Notes under the pieces: generated by a model
What the model saw: only the letters and a program-made list of their open reading frames with translations
The model's database searches: none
Told to the model about the DNA's origin: nothing
Program-made: the position numbers and the translations under genes
Shown here: positions 1 through 5,889 of the stretch, in pieces
Numbering within the stretch: position 1 is the first letter of the stretch
Layout of the letters: each line of letters starts with the position of its first letter
Source: an uncultured Bacillus sp.
GTDB taxonomy: Bacteria > Bacillota > Bacilli > Bacillales_B > DSM-18226
Direction of reading: 5' to 3'
DNA: 14,352 bases
Assembly (NCBI RefSeq): GCF_946478885.1
Contig: NZ_CAMLDX010000089.1
Coordinates: forward strand, 1 to 14,352

Positions 1-1116
1 ATAGTTGATTTATTTTATTATAACAATCTGTGTCCACTTTTTAGTCTAGCATCAGAGCGTTTTCAAATCTAAAATATACAACTGCAGACGTAGATTATTT
101 TGAAGATTATTGGAGAAAAGATTGGTATGCTTCTGGTAAAGAAAAAAAATTACATATCCGTTTAAGAAATCCTAAAATGCTAGAAGTTGCGAAGGCTATA
201 TTTCAAATTGGAGCCTGGTTAGCTCAATTTAAAAGTAATAAAGATTGGGCTGGTGGAGGTATTACAATTACTTTTGCAGGACATGGAAAAGACAAAGATG
301 GTTCATTGGTGTTAGAGGATGGTGAAATAACCTATAGTGACTTACACGATTTGTTAACAAGAATTTCATTTGATAATAGATTAAAAGTTGATTTGATCTT
401 GGATTCTTGTTATTCAGGGAAGTTTATTGTAGATTTTCTTTATGCTGCAGAGAGTTCTAAGAAAATTATTACCAACTATTTGGCTTCTGCATGTATGCAT
501 GATGAAACTGCTATGGAAGACCCTTTATTGGGACATGGTGTATTTGCCTATTGTTTCTCTGCACCAAAAAATCGTATTGGGTTATATTCAGGAGCAATGG
601 GTTGTTCAATGTTAACTTCCGGGAAACAGAATCCAGTAATTATTGACTACACAGAATGTAAATTATGTGGTAAAGATTTTCCTGTTTTTAATGATGAAGA
701 GTTTAATCAATTAATTAGTAAGGACGAGTTATATTACAGATTGGATACGATTCGATACGAATATAAAAGAAGTATAAACAAACCAAGTTATTGCAAATCA
801 GCGTAAAATTGGTGGAGCAGCAGAGGCAGAATCTATCCGCTTATCTTCTGGTGAAATCTATCAAAACCCAGTGTTTACAAATGTTGATGTCTCAAAAGGC
901 CAATATGTTTCAGTCGGTTTTGTTGATGAAAATGGAACAAATATTATCGCGCATGTCGACCAAATTGCTGTGATAAAAGGATTGCAGCACAAACTAATTT
1001 GTCAGTTGAATAATACTTATATTAAACAATTATTATTGCGTGATACCATGCAATATTTACAAAAATTATGTGAAATTAATTCTGGATTTGTTACTCAATA
1101 TTTAAAAGATAAATAA
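1..1116 (+). pseudogene. Caspase-like (peptidase C14/metacaspase-type) gene, 5' partial, apparently frameshifted twice
   Basis: Seen: the longest uninterrupted frame (177-806) carries a caspase-type catalytic pair, His in ITFAGHGKD (codon at 282) and Cys in LILDSCYSG (codon at 408), each after a hydrophobic beta strand. That frame is open back to base 45 with no start codon. Bases 1-66 read open in another frame, ending ..LASERFQ, and join NLKYTTADVDYF at about base 66 if one A is missing. The frame stops at 804-806, but from about 784 a different frame reads ..VIANQRKIGGAAEAES.. to a stop at 1114-1116, as if one base were inserted near 783. Rejoined, this gives one caspase fold plus a C-terminal part I do not recognise. 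Known: prokaryotic caspase-like proteases are often effectors of defence or cell-death systems. Inference: a decaying or mis-assembled effector whose start lies just left of the window. Codon use is AT-rich unlike the genes from 1293 on, suggesting acquisition. Protease family is fairly sure; role is not. Confidence 0.75.
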
Positions 1117-1245
1117 ATGGGGAAGTCTGCTCATGGTCTAAACAAAAAATGTGGTGATACTGACGGTGCGCCTTGCAGGATCACAGGGATGCTTATAAAA
1201 AATTATCAGTTAAATAGTATTGTTGATATGTTGTCGAAAAATCCG

Positions 1246-1254
1246 TGGTACACT
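1246..1254 (+). promoter_or_regulatory. Possible extended -10 promoter of yqjA
   Basis: TGGTACACT reads as an extended -10 element (TG-n-TACACT). The nearest good -35, TTGATA at 1223-1228, is 20 bases upstream, which is too far for a standard spacer, so the call rests on the extended -10. It lies about 40 bases before the yqjA start. Confidence 0.3.
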
Positions 1255-1292
1255 AGTAAGAAAAGAAGTGAATGTTAAAGAGGGAGATAGGG

Positions 1293-2279
1293 ATGAAATT
1301 TCGAATTGGATATCGGACGATTAAATCGGCCATTGGGGCAACCGCCGCGATTAGCCTGGCCCAATATTTCGGATTGCAGAACGCAGCATCGGCCGGGATC
1401 TTAACTATTTTATGCATCCAGGTGACGAAGAGAAAGTCACTTCAGGCTTCTTGGGAAAGGATCCTTTCTTGTTTAATCGGGATTGTGTTTTCCGTCCTCT
1501 TTTTTGAAGGAATAGCTTATCATCCGCTTGTCATCGGTCTGCTGCTACTCTTTTTTATCCCGACAGTGGTCATGCTGAAAGCCAGTGAGGGGATTGTATC
1601 GAGTACAGTTATTGTCTTTCACTTTTTTTCAGAGGGAACAGTGTCGACTGCATTTGTTCTTAATGAAATCGCCATTATCTTGATCGGTATCGGGATGGCT
1701 CTTTTGGTGAACACCTACATGCCAAGTGTTGACCATAAAATTATTGATTATCAGAATAAAATTGAAGCAAATTTTAAAAAAATCTTTTTGGAAATTGTTC
1801 GCTACCTGCGTGAAGGGGACAACGACTGGGATGGAAGGGAGATTCCCGAAACGGTACAATTGTTGGATGAAGCAAAATTAGTCTCCATTCAGGTAATGGA
1901 AAACCGATTTCTTCATCATGACGACATTTACTATACCTATTTTTCGATGAGAGAAAAGCAGTTTGAGATCATTGAACGGGTGTTACCGATTATTACATCT
2001 ATTTCCGATACGGTGACACAAGGGAAAATGATCGCTTCATTTATTGAGGAACTTGCCTTCCATATTCATGGCGGGAATACGGCCATTATTTATTTAGATC
2101 AGCTATCACTGATGAAAACTGAGTTTGAAAAAATGGAACTGCCGAAGACGCGTGAAGAATTTGAGATCCGCGCCGCCTTGCTCCACTTTATTAAAGAAAT
2201 GGAACAATACTTAATTATTAAGCGGGCCTTTAAAGGACTCGATGAAAAAAAGACTTTGAAACGAGTAAAAGCGCACTGA
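1293..2279 (+). CDS. yqjA: YqjA-like membrane protein, aromatic acid exporter (ArAE_1) family
   Basis: A 328-residue protein with a highly hydrophobic N-terminal half (about residues 10-150, several membrane segments) and a soluble, charged, helical C-terminal half. This is the layout of the ArAE_1 family (membrane domain plus ArAE_1_C domain). The N-terminal FRIGYRTIKSAIGATAAI and the ..TKRKSLQASWERILSC.. loop fit YqjA proteins of Bacillus. The family is named for similarity to aromatic-acid efflux pumps, but the substrate of YqjA is not established. I chose ATG 1293 over the in-frame ATG at 1272 because GAGGGAGA sits about 6 bases before it and nothing comparable precedes 1272. It is transcribed alone: a strong terminator follows at once. 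It is the first gene of the conserved core block after the AT-rich caspase-like gene. Confidence 0.88.
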   Translation: MKFRIGYRTIKSAIGATAAISLAQYFGLQNAASAGILTILCIQVTKRKSLQASWERILSCLIGIVFSVLFFEGIAYHPLVIGLLLLFFIPTVVMLKASEGIVSSTVIVFHFFSEGTVSTAFVLNEIAIILIGIGMALLVNTYMPSVDHKIIDYQNKIEANFKKIFLEIVRYLREGDNDWDGREIPETVQLLDEAKLVSIQVMENRFLHHDDIYYTYFSMREKQFEIIERVLPIITSISDTVTQGKMIASFIEELAFHIHGGNTAIIYLDQLSLMKTEFEKMELPKTREEFEIRAALLHFIKEMEQYLIIKRAFKGLDEKKTLKRVKAH

Positions 2280-2285
2280 TTGCTG

Positions 2286-2320
2286 AAAAAAACTTCCGGT
2301 TACCAATTGGAAGTTTTTTT
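2286..2320 (+). terminator. Intrinsic terminator of yqjA
   Basis: ACTTCC (2292-2297) pairs with GGAAGT (2309-2314), extended by six A:T pairs (2286-2291 with 2315-2320) and ending in a run of seven T. It begins 6 bases after the yqjA stop codon. Confidence 0.88.
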
Positions 2321-2401
2321 GCCTTTGACTACAAAGCAAAATCATTGCAGGATTTTTTCATTTTTCCCCGAATAACTAGAACAAAAAGGAGATGAGGATT
2401 C

Positions 2402-2557
2402 ATGGAGCATGTTGAGGAATCGGTTTATGTTCAGCAATGGAGATGCTCTAAGTGTGATCAACTCATTTTAGATGAAAATGAATATCTAGATAATGATGGC
2501 GTTTGTGACACCTGCTACAGTCTGAGCTTTAAACGGCGTATAGGTTTGCTTAAATAG
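2402..2557 (+). CDS. Small protein with two CxxC pairs (putative zinc-binding knuckle)
   Basis: A 51-codon frame starting at ATG 2402, preceded by AAAAAGGAGATGAGG, a good ribosome binding site about 7-12 bases upstream. The product has CSKC at residues 15-18 and CDTC at 35-38, separated by 16 acidic residues, and ends in a basic, hydrophobic tail (FKRRIGLLK). Paired CxxC motifs at this distance usually bind one structural zinc, as in zinc-ribbon or LIM-like knuckles; this is inferred from spacing only. It is monocistronic, lying between the yqjA terminator and a large hairpin at 2602-2664. I do not recognise the family. No enzymatic residues are evident, so a binding or adaptor role is more likely than catalysis. 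The RBS, the cysteine pattern and the flanking terminators argue that it is real. Confidence 0.7.
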   Translation: MEHVEESVYVQQWRCSKCDQLILDENEYLDNDGVCDTCYSLSFKRRIGLLK

Positions 2558-2601
2558 CTGTATCCTTACTAAGAAAAGGGAGATTGAACGAAAAAAACTA
2601 T

Positions 2602-2664
2602 AAAAAGGAGACGAACTCCTGTGGCGTGTAAGTCGCTCTCAAGGATGTTTGTCTCCGCTTTTTT
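2602..2664. terminator. Long bidirectional terminator hairpin
   Basis: GGAGACGAAC-TCCT (from 2607) pairs with AGGA-T-GTTTGTCTCC (to 2656): about 14 pairs with one G:T and one bulged base. A tract follows on both strands: GCTTTTTT (2657-2664) for plus-strand transcripts and TTTTT (complement of 2602-2606) for minus-strand ones. It sits between the converging 51-codon gene and the DUF5362-type gene, touching the stop codon of the latter, so it can end both. Confidence 0.75.
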
Positions 2665-3022
2665 AATAATAATTCATGGAATCGATAAAATCTCCAAAAA
2701 AGAATGCACCAGTCAAGGCAAAGATAATGCTGATAATCGCCAATACGAATCCGATAATCATGAGTATACCGGTAACCTTGAGAAATTTAGATATGTTATT
2801 GAGCATTTCAGCCATCGGCTGTTCTTCATACTCTCGTAATAGGTTATCTGCTTCTTTTCCTGCGCGCAGAAGAAAAATTCCAAGGAAAATCATGATAACT
2901 CCAGGTATTGCTCCAACGATAAATGCAAATAATCCAAAAAGTGCATAGATTGCTCCGACTATGATATACACATAGCCAAGAAATTTTCCCCATTTTGCAA
3001 TTGAATTTATATGTGTCTGCAT
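2663..3022 (-). CDS. Small integral membrane protein, DUF5362-like
   Basis: A 119-residue protein, mostly hydrophobic. An N-terminal amphipathic start (INSIAKWGKFLGY) leads into two closely spaced membrane segments (about residues 14-35 and 36-53). A charged loop follows (RAGKEADNLLREYEEQP, about 53-69), then a helix and a third membrane segment (about 84-108), ending FGDFIDSMNYY. This arrangement resembles the DUF5362 family of Bacillaceae; function is unknown. On its own strand the ATG is preceded by AAAGGGGGGA about 8 bases upstream and by AGGAG directly against the ATG, so the start is well supported. It is transcribed towards yqjA and ends in the bidirectional hairpin. I found no clear -35/-10 pair upstream. 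Confidence 0.65.
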   Translation of the reverse strand: MQTHINSIAKWGKFLGYVYIIVGAIYALFGLFAFIVGAIPGVIMIFLGIFLLRAGKEADNLLREYEEQPMAEMLNNISKFLKVTGILMIIGFVLAIISIIFALTGAFFFGDFIDSMNYY

Positions 3023-3418
3023 CTCCTATTCCCCCCTTTCATTTTTCATTTTATAAGATATGAGGGAAATGTGGAAGCATATTCCTCTTAGTCAAGCTAT
3101 AATTATATAAATTTTTGCGAAACATTCTAATTTTAACAAAAGAAACCCTTATTTTAAGATATTTTGCTATTGGAGAGCCTCTGAGATGGATCGAATAAAT
3201 AGAGGTCTAAATCTTGATCCTTCAAATAGTAAACAAGGCTATTAATTTTGATCCGGCAATGATGAGAGCATTAATAACAAAATCTGTGAGTCTTTGCTTA
3301 TCCATATGGCTGTGCGAATTCCGAAACTTCTGTGTGGCAAACTTCATTCATGAAAAAATCCCCAACAGGGGATTTTTTTCACTCATCGATGTTGAATTCC
3401 GGTTCTCTGTAGCCGGTA
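3023..3418. other. Gene-poor spacer with one terminator and a doubtful small minus-strand frame
   Basis: This AT-rich stretch holds the leader of the DUF5362-type gene, the symmetric terminator at 3353-3378, and little else that I can support. On the minus strand a short frame, 3305-3222 (27 codons, MDKQRLTDF... then a hydrophobic run ending ALFTI), looks protein-like and extends in frame to an ATG at 3347. Neither start has a convincing ribosome binding site, so it is not called as a gene; it may be the remnant of one. No promoter on either strand is convincing. Confidence 0.4.
3353..3378 (-). terminator. Symmetric intrinsic terminator of prli42
   Basis: AAAAAATCCCC (3353-3363), loop AACA/C, and GGGGATTTTTT (3368-3378) form a perfect 11-pair stem with T tracts on both strands. 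It lies about 40 bases past the stop codon of the Prli42-type gene, whose transcript it should end; it could also stop plus-strand read-through. Confidence 0.85.
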
Positions 3419-3520
3419 TTAAAATAAGATAGCGATGCCAGTTAAGAATGTGGAAGCTAAAATGGCGAAAATCATCAGATAGACAACAACCTTCATCTTT
3501 TTTTTACTTTTCTTAGACAA
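3419..3520 (-). CDS. prli42: Stressosome-associated miniprotein Prli42-like
   Basis: A 33-residue protein with the shape and sequence of Prli42: a short lysine-rich cytoplasmic start (SKKSKKKMK) followed by one membrane helix (VVVYLMIFAILAS..) ending in TFLTGIAILF. The LTG motif near the end of the helix and the total length of about 31-33 residues match the Firmicutes family. In Listeria, Prli42 is a membrane anchor that contacts the stressosome protein RsbR and is needed for the oxidative stress response; the same role here is inferred from similarity. The start is TTG: GGAGGG lies 9 bases before it, while the next in-frame ATG (codon 9) has only A-rich sequence before it and would remove most of the basic N-terminus. 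It is transcribed alone, divergently from mce, and closed by the terminator at 3353-3378. Confidence 0.8.
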   Translation of the reverse strand: MSKKSKKKMKVVVYLMIFAILASTFLTGIAILF

Positions 3521-3577
3521 GCTTTTATTCCCTCCAATAAAATTGATCCGCAAAAAATTTTTTTACACCAAATTTCC

Positions 3578-3617
3578 TGTTCAATGTCTATTTTACAAGG
3601 AAAATCGGCATTGAACA
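3578..3617. repeat. Inverted repeat TGTTCAATG / CATTGAACA
   Basis: A perfect 9-base inverted repeat (3578-3586 and 3609-3617) with a 22-base spacer, in the region between the divergent prli42 and mce genes. It has no T tract, so it is not a terminator. It may be an operator, but the half-site spacing is long and I cannot match it to a known regulator. Confidence 0.4.
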
Positions 3618-3689
3618 ACTTATCAAAAAAAAAGAAATTGAGCAACCGTTCAGAAAAGTGAGGAATTTTCTAAAGATTTATAGTAAACT

Positions 3690-3716
3690 ATTATTTAAAT
3701 AGAAAATTTAAATAAT
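3690..3716. promoter_or_regulatory. A/T palindrome upstream of mce, candidate operator
   Basis: ATTATTTAAAT (3690-3700) and ATTTAAATAAT (3706-3716) are a perfect 11-base inverted repeat with a 5-base spacer, 37 bases before the mce start codon. The size and position suit a dimeric repressor site overlapping the mce promoter. It is built only of A and T, so chance is not excluded, and I could not place a confident -35/-10 pair. Confidence 0.4.
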
Positions 3717-3753
3717 TGGCTTAACTTTTTCAACGAAGAGGGGTATTTAAGAA

Positions 3754-4167
3754 ATGATCAACAAGGTAGATCACATTGGAATTGCTGTCATCTCCCTAGA
3801 GGAATCGCTTCCGTATTATACGGATGTGCTGAAACTGAAGCTATTGGGAATAGAGGCAGTGGAAAGTCAAAAGGTAAAGGTAGCATTTCTCGATACAGGA
3901 AACACCCATATCGAGTTGCTGGAGCCGATAGGTAATGATGGCGCGATTGCGAAATTTATCGAAAAACGCGGTCAGGGAATTCATCATATAGCCCTAGGTG
4001 TTACTTCCATTGAAGAAAGAATTCAGGAAATTAAAGAGCAGGGCATAAAAATGATTGATGCAGAATCAAGATTAGGGGCTGGAGGCGCGCATGTAGCCTT
4101 TATGCATCCGAAATCAACCGGCAGTGTTTTATTTGAACTATGCGAAAAGAAAGGAATGGACCACTAA
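3754..4167 (+). CDS. mce: Methylmalonyl-CoA epimerase (VOC superfamily)
   Basis: The 137-residue product has the two beta-alpha-beta-beta-beta modules of the vicinal oxygen chelate fold. Module 1 starts NKVDHIGIAV and ends HIELLEP; module 2 starts GIHHIALGV and ends VLFELCEK. The expected metal ligands are present: His7, an acid at the end of module 1 (Glu54), His77 or His78, and Glu128. Length is typical of the family. The enzyme interconverts (2S)- and (2R)-methylmalonyl-CoA in the cytoplasm, linking propionyl-CoA carboxylation to the B12-dependent mutase. GAGGGG lies about 10 bases before the ATG. It is the first gene of an operon: the carboxyltransferase gene starts one base after its stop codon, a pairing that supports the assignment. 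In B. subtilis the equivalent is yqjC. Confidence 0.9.
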   Translation: MINKVDHIGIAVISLEESLPYYTDVLKLKLLGIEAVESQKVKVAFLDTGNTHIELLEPIGNDGAIAKFIEKRGQGIHHIALGVTSIEERIQEIKEQGIKMIDAESRLGAGGAHVAFMHPKSTGSVLFELCEKKGMDH

Positions 4168-4168
4168 G

Positions 4169-5719
4169 ATGATGGACATTTATGATACTATACATGATTT
4201 ATATGACAGAAAACAGGCTATTGAGCTTGGAGGCGGAGACACAAAGATAGAAAAGCAGCATAACAAGGGAAAATTAACAGCAAGAGAACGGATTGAACTA
4301 CTGTGTGATCCGGGGACATTTGTTGAAATTAATGCATTTATTGAACATAATTGTATGGATTTCGGTCTTGATAAAGAAAAGAACCCTGGGGACGGGGTTG
4401 TAACAGGCTTTGGTAAGGTAAATAACCGTCCGATTTACTTATTTGCCCAAGATTTTACGGTGTTTGGCGGTGCATTAGGGGAAATGCATGCGAAGAAAAT
4501 TGCTAAAGTAATGGATCTTGCTGCAAGCAATGGGGCTCCTTTTGTCGGTCTGAATGATTCCGGTGGTGCGAGAATCCAGGAAGGCGTTGTGTCACTGGAT
4601 GGTTATGGACATATTTTCTATCGCAATTCGATTTATTCCGGTGTGATTCCGCAGATTTCTGTTATTATGGGGCCATGTGCCGGCGGTGCCGTGTATTCAC
4701 CTGCGATTACTGATTTCGTTTTTATGGTTGAAAAAACAAGCCAAATGTTCATTACAGGTCCTAAGGTAATTGAAACTGTTACCGGTGAAAAAATTTCTGC
4801 AGAAGGACTCGGAGGGGCCAAGGTGCATAACTCAATCAGCGGAAATGCTCACTTCCGCGGAAAGAGCGAGGAAGAGGTCATTGAACAAGTTCGTAAGCTA
4901 TTAAGCTATTTGCCGCAAAATAACGAAGAAAAGCCACCAAGAGTTGAGGTTACAGAAGAAGACGATTATCGTCCGGATTTGACGGATGTGATTCCGTTTG
5001 ATACAGTTCGTCCATATGATGTACGGAAGGTGATCGAACAAGTAGTAGATGCTGATTCCTTCATGGAAGTGCAAGCTGATTTTGCGAAAAATATCGTCAT
5101 CGGTTTAGCACGCATCAAAGGGGAGGCAGTTGGATTAATCTGTAACCAGCCGAAATTTATGGCTGGGGGATTGGACATTGATTCATCAGATAAAGCATCA
5201 AGATTTATTCGTTTCTGTGATGCGTTCAATATTCCATTGATTACCTTTGAAGATGTATCCGGTTTCTTCCCAGGCGTTAAACAGGAGCACGGGGGCATCA
5301 TCCGCCATGGGGCGAAAATCCTGTTTGCTTATTCAGAAGCAACGGTTCCAAAATTAACCGTTATTTTACGTAAGGCATATGGCGGCGCCTATGTTGCTTT
5401 AAACAGTAAGTCAATTGGAGCCGATCTAGTATTTGCTTGGCCAAATGCAGAAATCGCCGTTATGGGACCACAGGGAGCTGCAAATATCATTTTCGCCAAA
5501 GAAATCAATAACAGTTCAAATCCTGAAGAAACACGGGCGCAGAAAATTGAAGAATACAAGCAGAAGTTCTCCAATCCTTATGTTGCTGCCTCAAAAGGAA
5601 TGGTCGATGATGTTATTGACCCGCGCGAAACTAGAATTAAAATCGTCCAGGCGCTTGAAATGCTCCGGACAAAAAAGGAATCTAGACCACTTAAAAAACA
5701 CAGCAATATTCCTCTATAA
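4169..5719 (+). CDS. yqjD: Acyl-CoA carboxylase carboxyltransferase (beta) subunit, propionyl-CoA carboxylase / methylmalonyl-CoA decarboxylase type
   Basis: A 516-residue cytoplasmic protein with two crotonase-like carboxyltransferase halves. The N-terminal half has GKLTARERIELL, GGALGEMHAKKI, NDSGGARIQEGV, MGPCAGGAVYSP and MFITGPKV. The C-terminal half has GGLDIDSSDKASRFIRFCD, FEDVSGFFPG, YGGAYVALNSK and AWPNAEIAVMGPQGA. It moves a carboxyl group between carboxybiotin and an acyl-CoA, and needs a biotinylated carrier and a biotin carboxylase that are not encoded here. Pairing with mce points to the propionyl/methylmalonyl-CoA pair. At the position where S. coelicolor PccB has Asp422 (after GGAY) this protein has Val409, so the substrate is less certain than the fold. 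The start is ATG 4169 (ATG 4172 equally possible), one base after the mce stop, with AAAGGA upstream inside mce; the longer in-frame start at 4124 would overlap mce without a better RBS. The operon ends at 5751-5787. Confidence 0.88.
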   Translation: MMDIYDTIHDLYDRKQAIELGGGDTKIEKQHNKGKLTARERIELLCDPGTFVEINAFIEHNCMDFGLDKEKNPGDGVVTGFGKVNNRPIYLFAQDFTVFGGALGEMHAKKIAKVMDLAASNGAPFVGLNDSGGARIQEGVVSLDGYGHIFYRNSIYSGVIPQISVIMGPCAGGAVYSPAITDFVFMVEKTSQMFITGPKVIETVTGEKISAEGLGGAKVHNSISGNAHFRGKSEEEVIEQVRKLLSYLPQNNEEKPPRVEVTEEDDYRPDLTDVIPFDTVRPYDVRKVIEQVVDADSFMEVQADFAKNIVIGLARIKGEAVGLICNQPKFMAGGLDIDSSDKASRFIRFCDAFNIPLITFEDVSGFFPGVKQEHGGIIRHGAKILFAYSEATVPKLTVILRKAYGGAYVALNSKSIGADLVFAWPNAEIAVMGPQGAANIIFAKEINNSSNPEETRAQKIEEYKQKFSNPYVAASKGMVDDVIDPRETRIKIVQALEMLRTKKESRPLKKHSNIPL

Positions 5720-5750
5720 TGGTTTATGTCAAACAATAGAGGAACGAGAA

Positions 5751-5787
5751 AACAGTCGGTTTTATTTTGTACCGGCTGTTTTTTTTT
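5751..5787 (+). terminator. Intrinsic terminator of the mce-yqjD operon
   Basis: AACAGTCGGT (5751-5760) pairs with ACCGGCTGTT (5771-5780) through ten pairs including one G:T, with a 10-base loop, and runs into about nine T. It lies 31 bases after the yqjD stop. Confidence 0.9.
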
Positions 5788-5824
5788 GTCTGAGAAGTCT
5801 TGAAATGATGAAATTCCATTATAT

Positions 5825-5853
5825 TTGCTGCCTAATTTCGGGAGAGGTATACT
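5825..5853 (+). promoter_or_regulatory. Sigma-A-type promoter of yqjE
   Basis: TTGCTG (5825-5830), a 17-base spacer and TATACT (5848-5853). It lies after the operon terminator and about 36 bases before the yqjE start codon, so yqjE is likely transcribed from here. Confidence 0.7.
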
Positions 5854-5889
5854 AGTAGAAAATAAAGTACATGGAGGAATGGTAGAATC

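Noticed and set aside
1117..1278. 53-codon plus-strand frame starting directly after the stop of the caspase-like gene
   Set aside because: It has no ribosome binding site, runs into the yqjA start region and shows no motif I know; probably chance or a remnant.
3214..3432. 72-codon plus-strand frame with a TTG start
   Set aside because: It runs through the perfect terminator at 3353-3378 and ends antisense to the 3' end of prli42; the composition is not protein-like.
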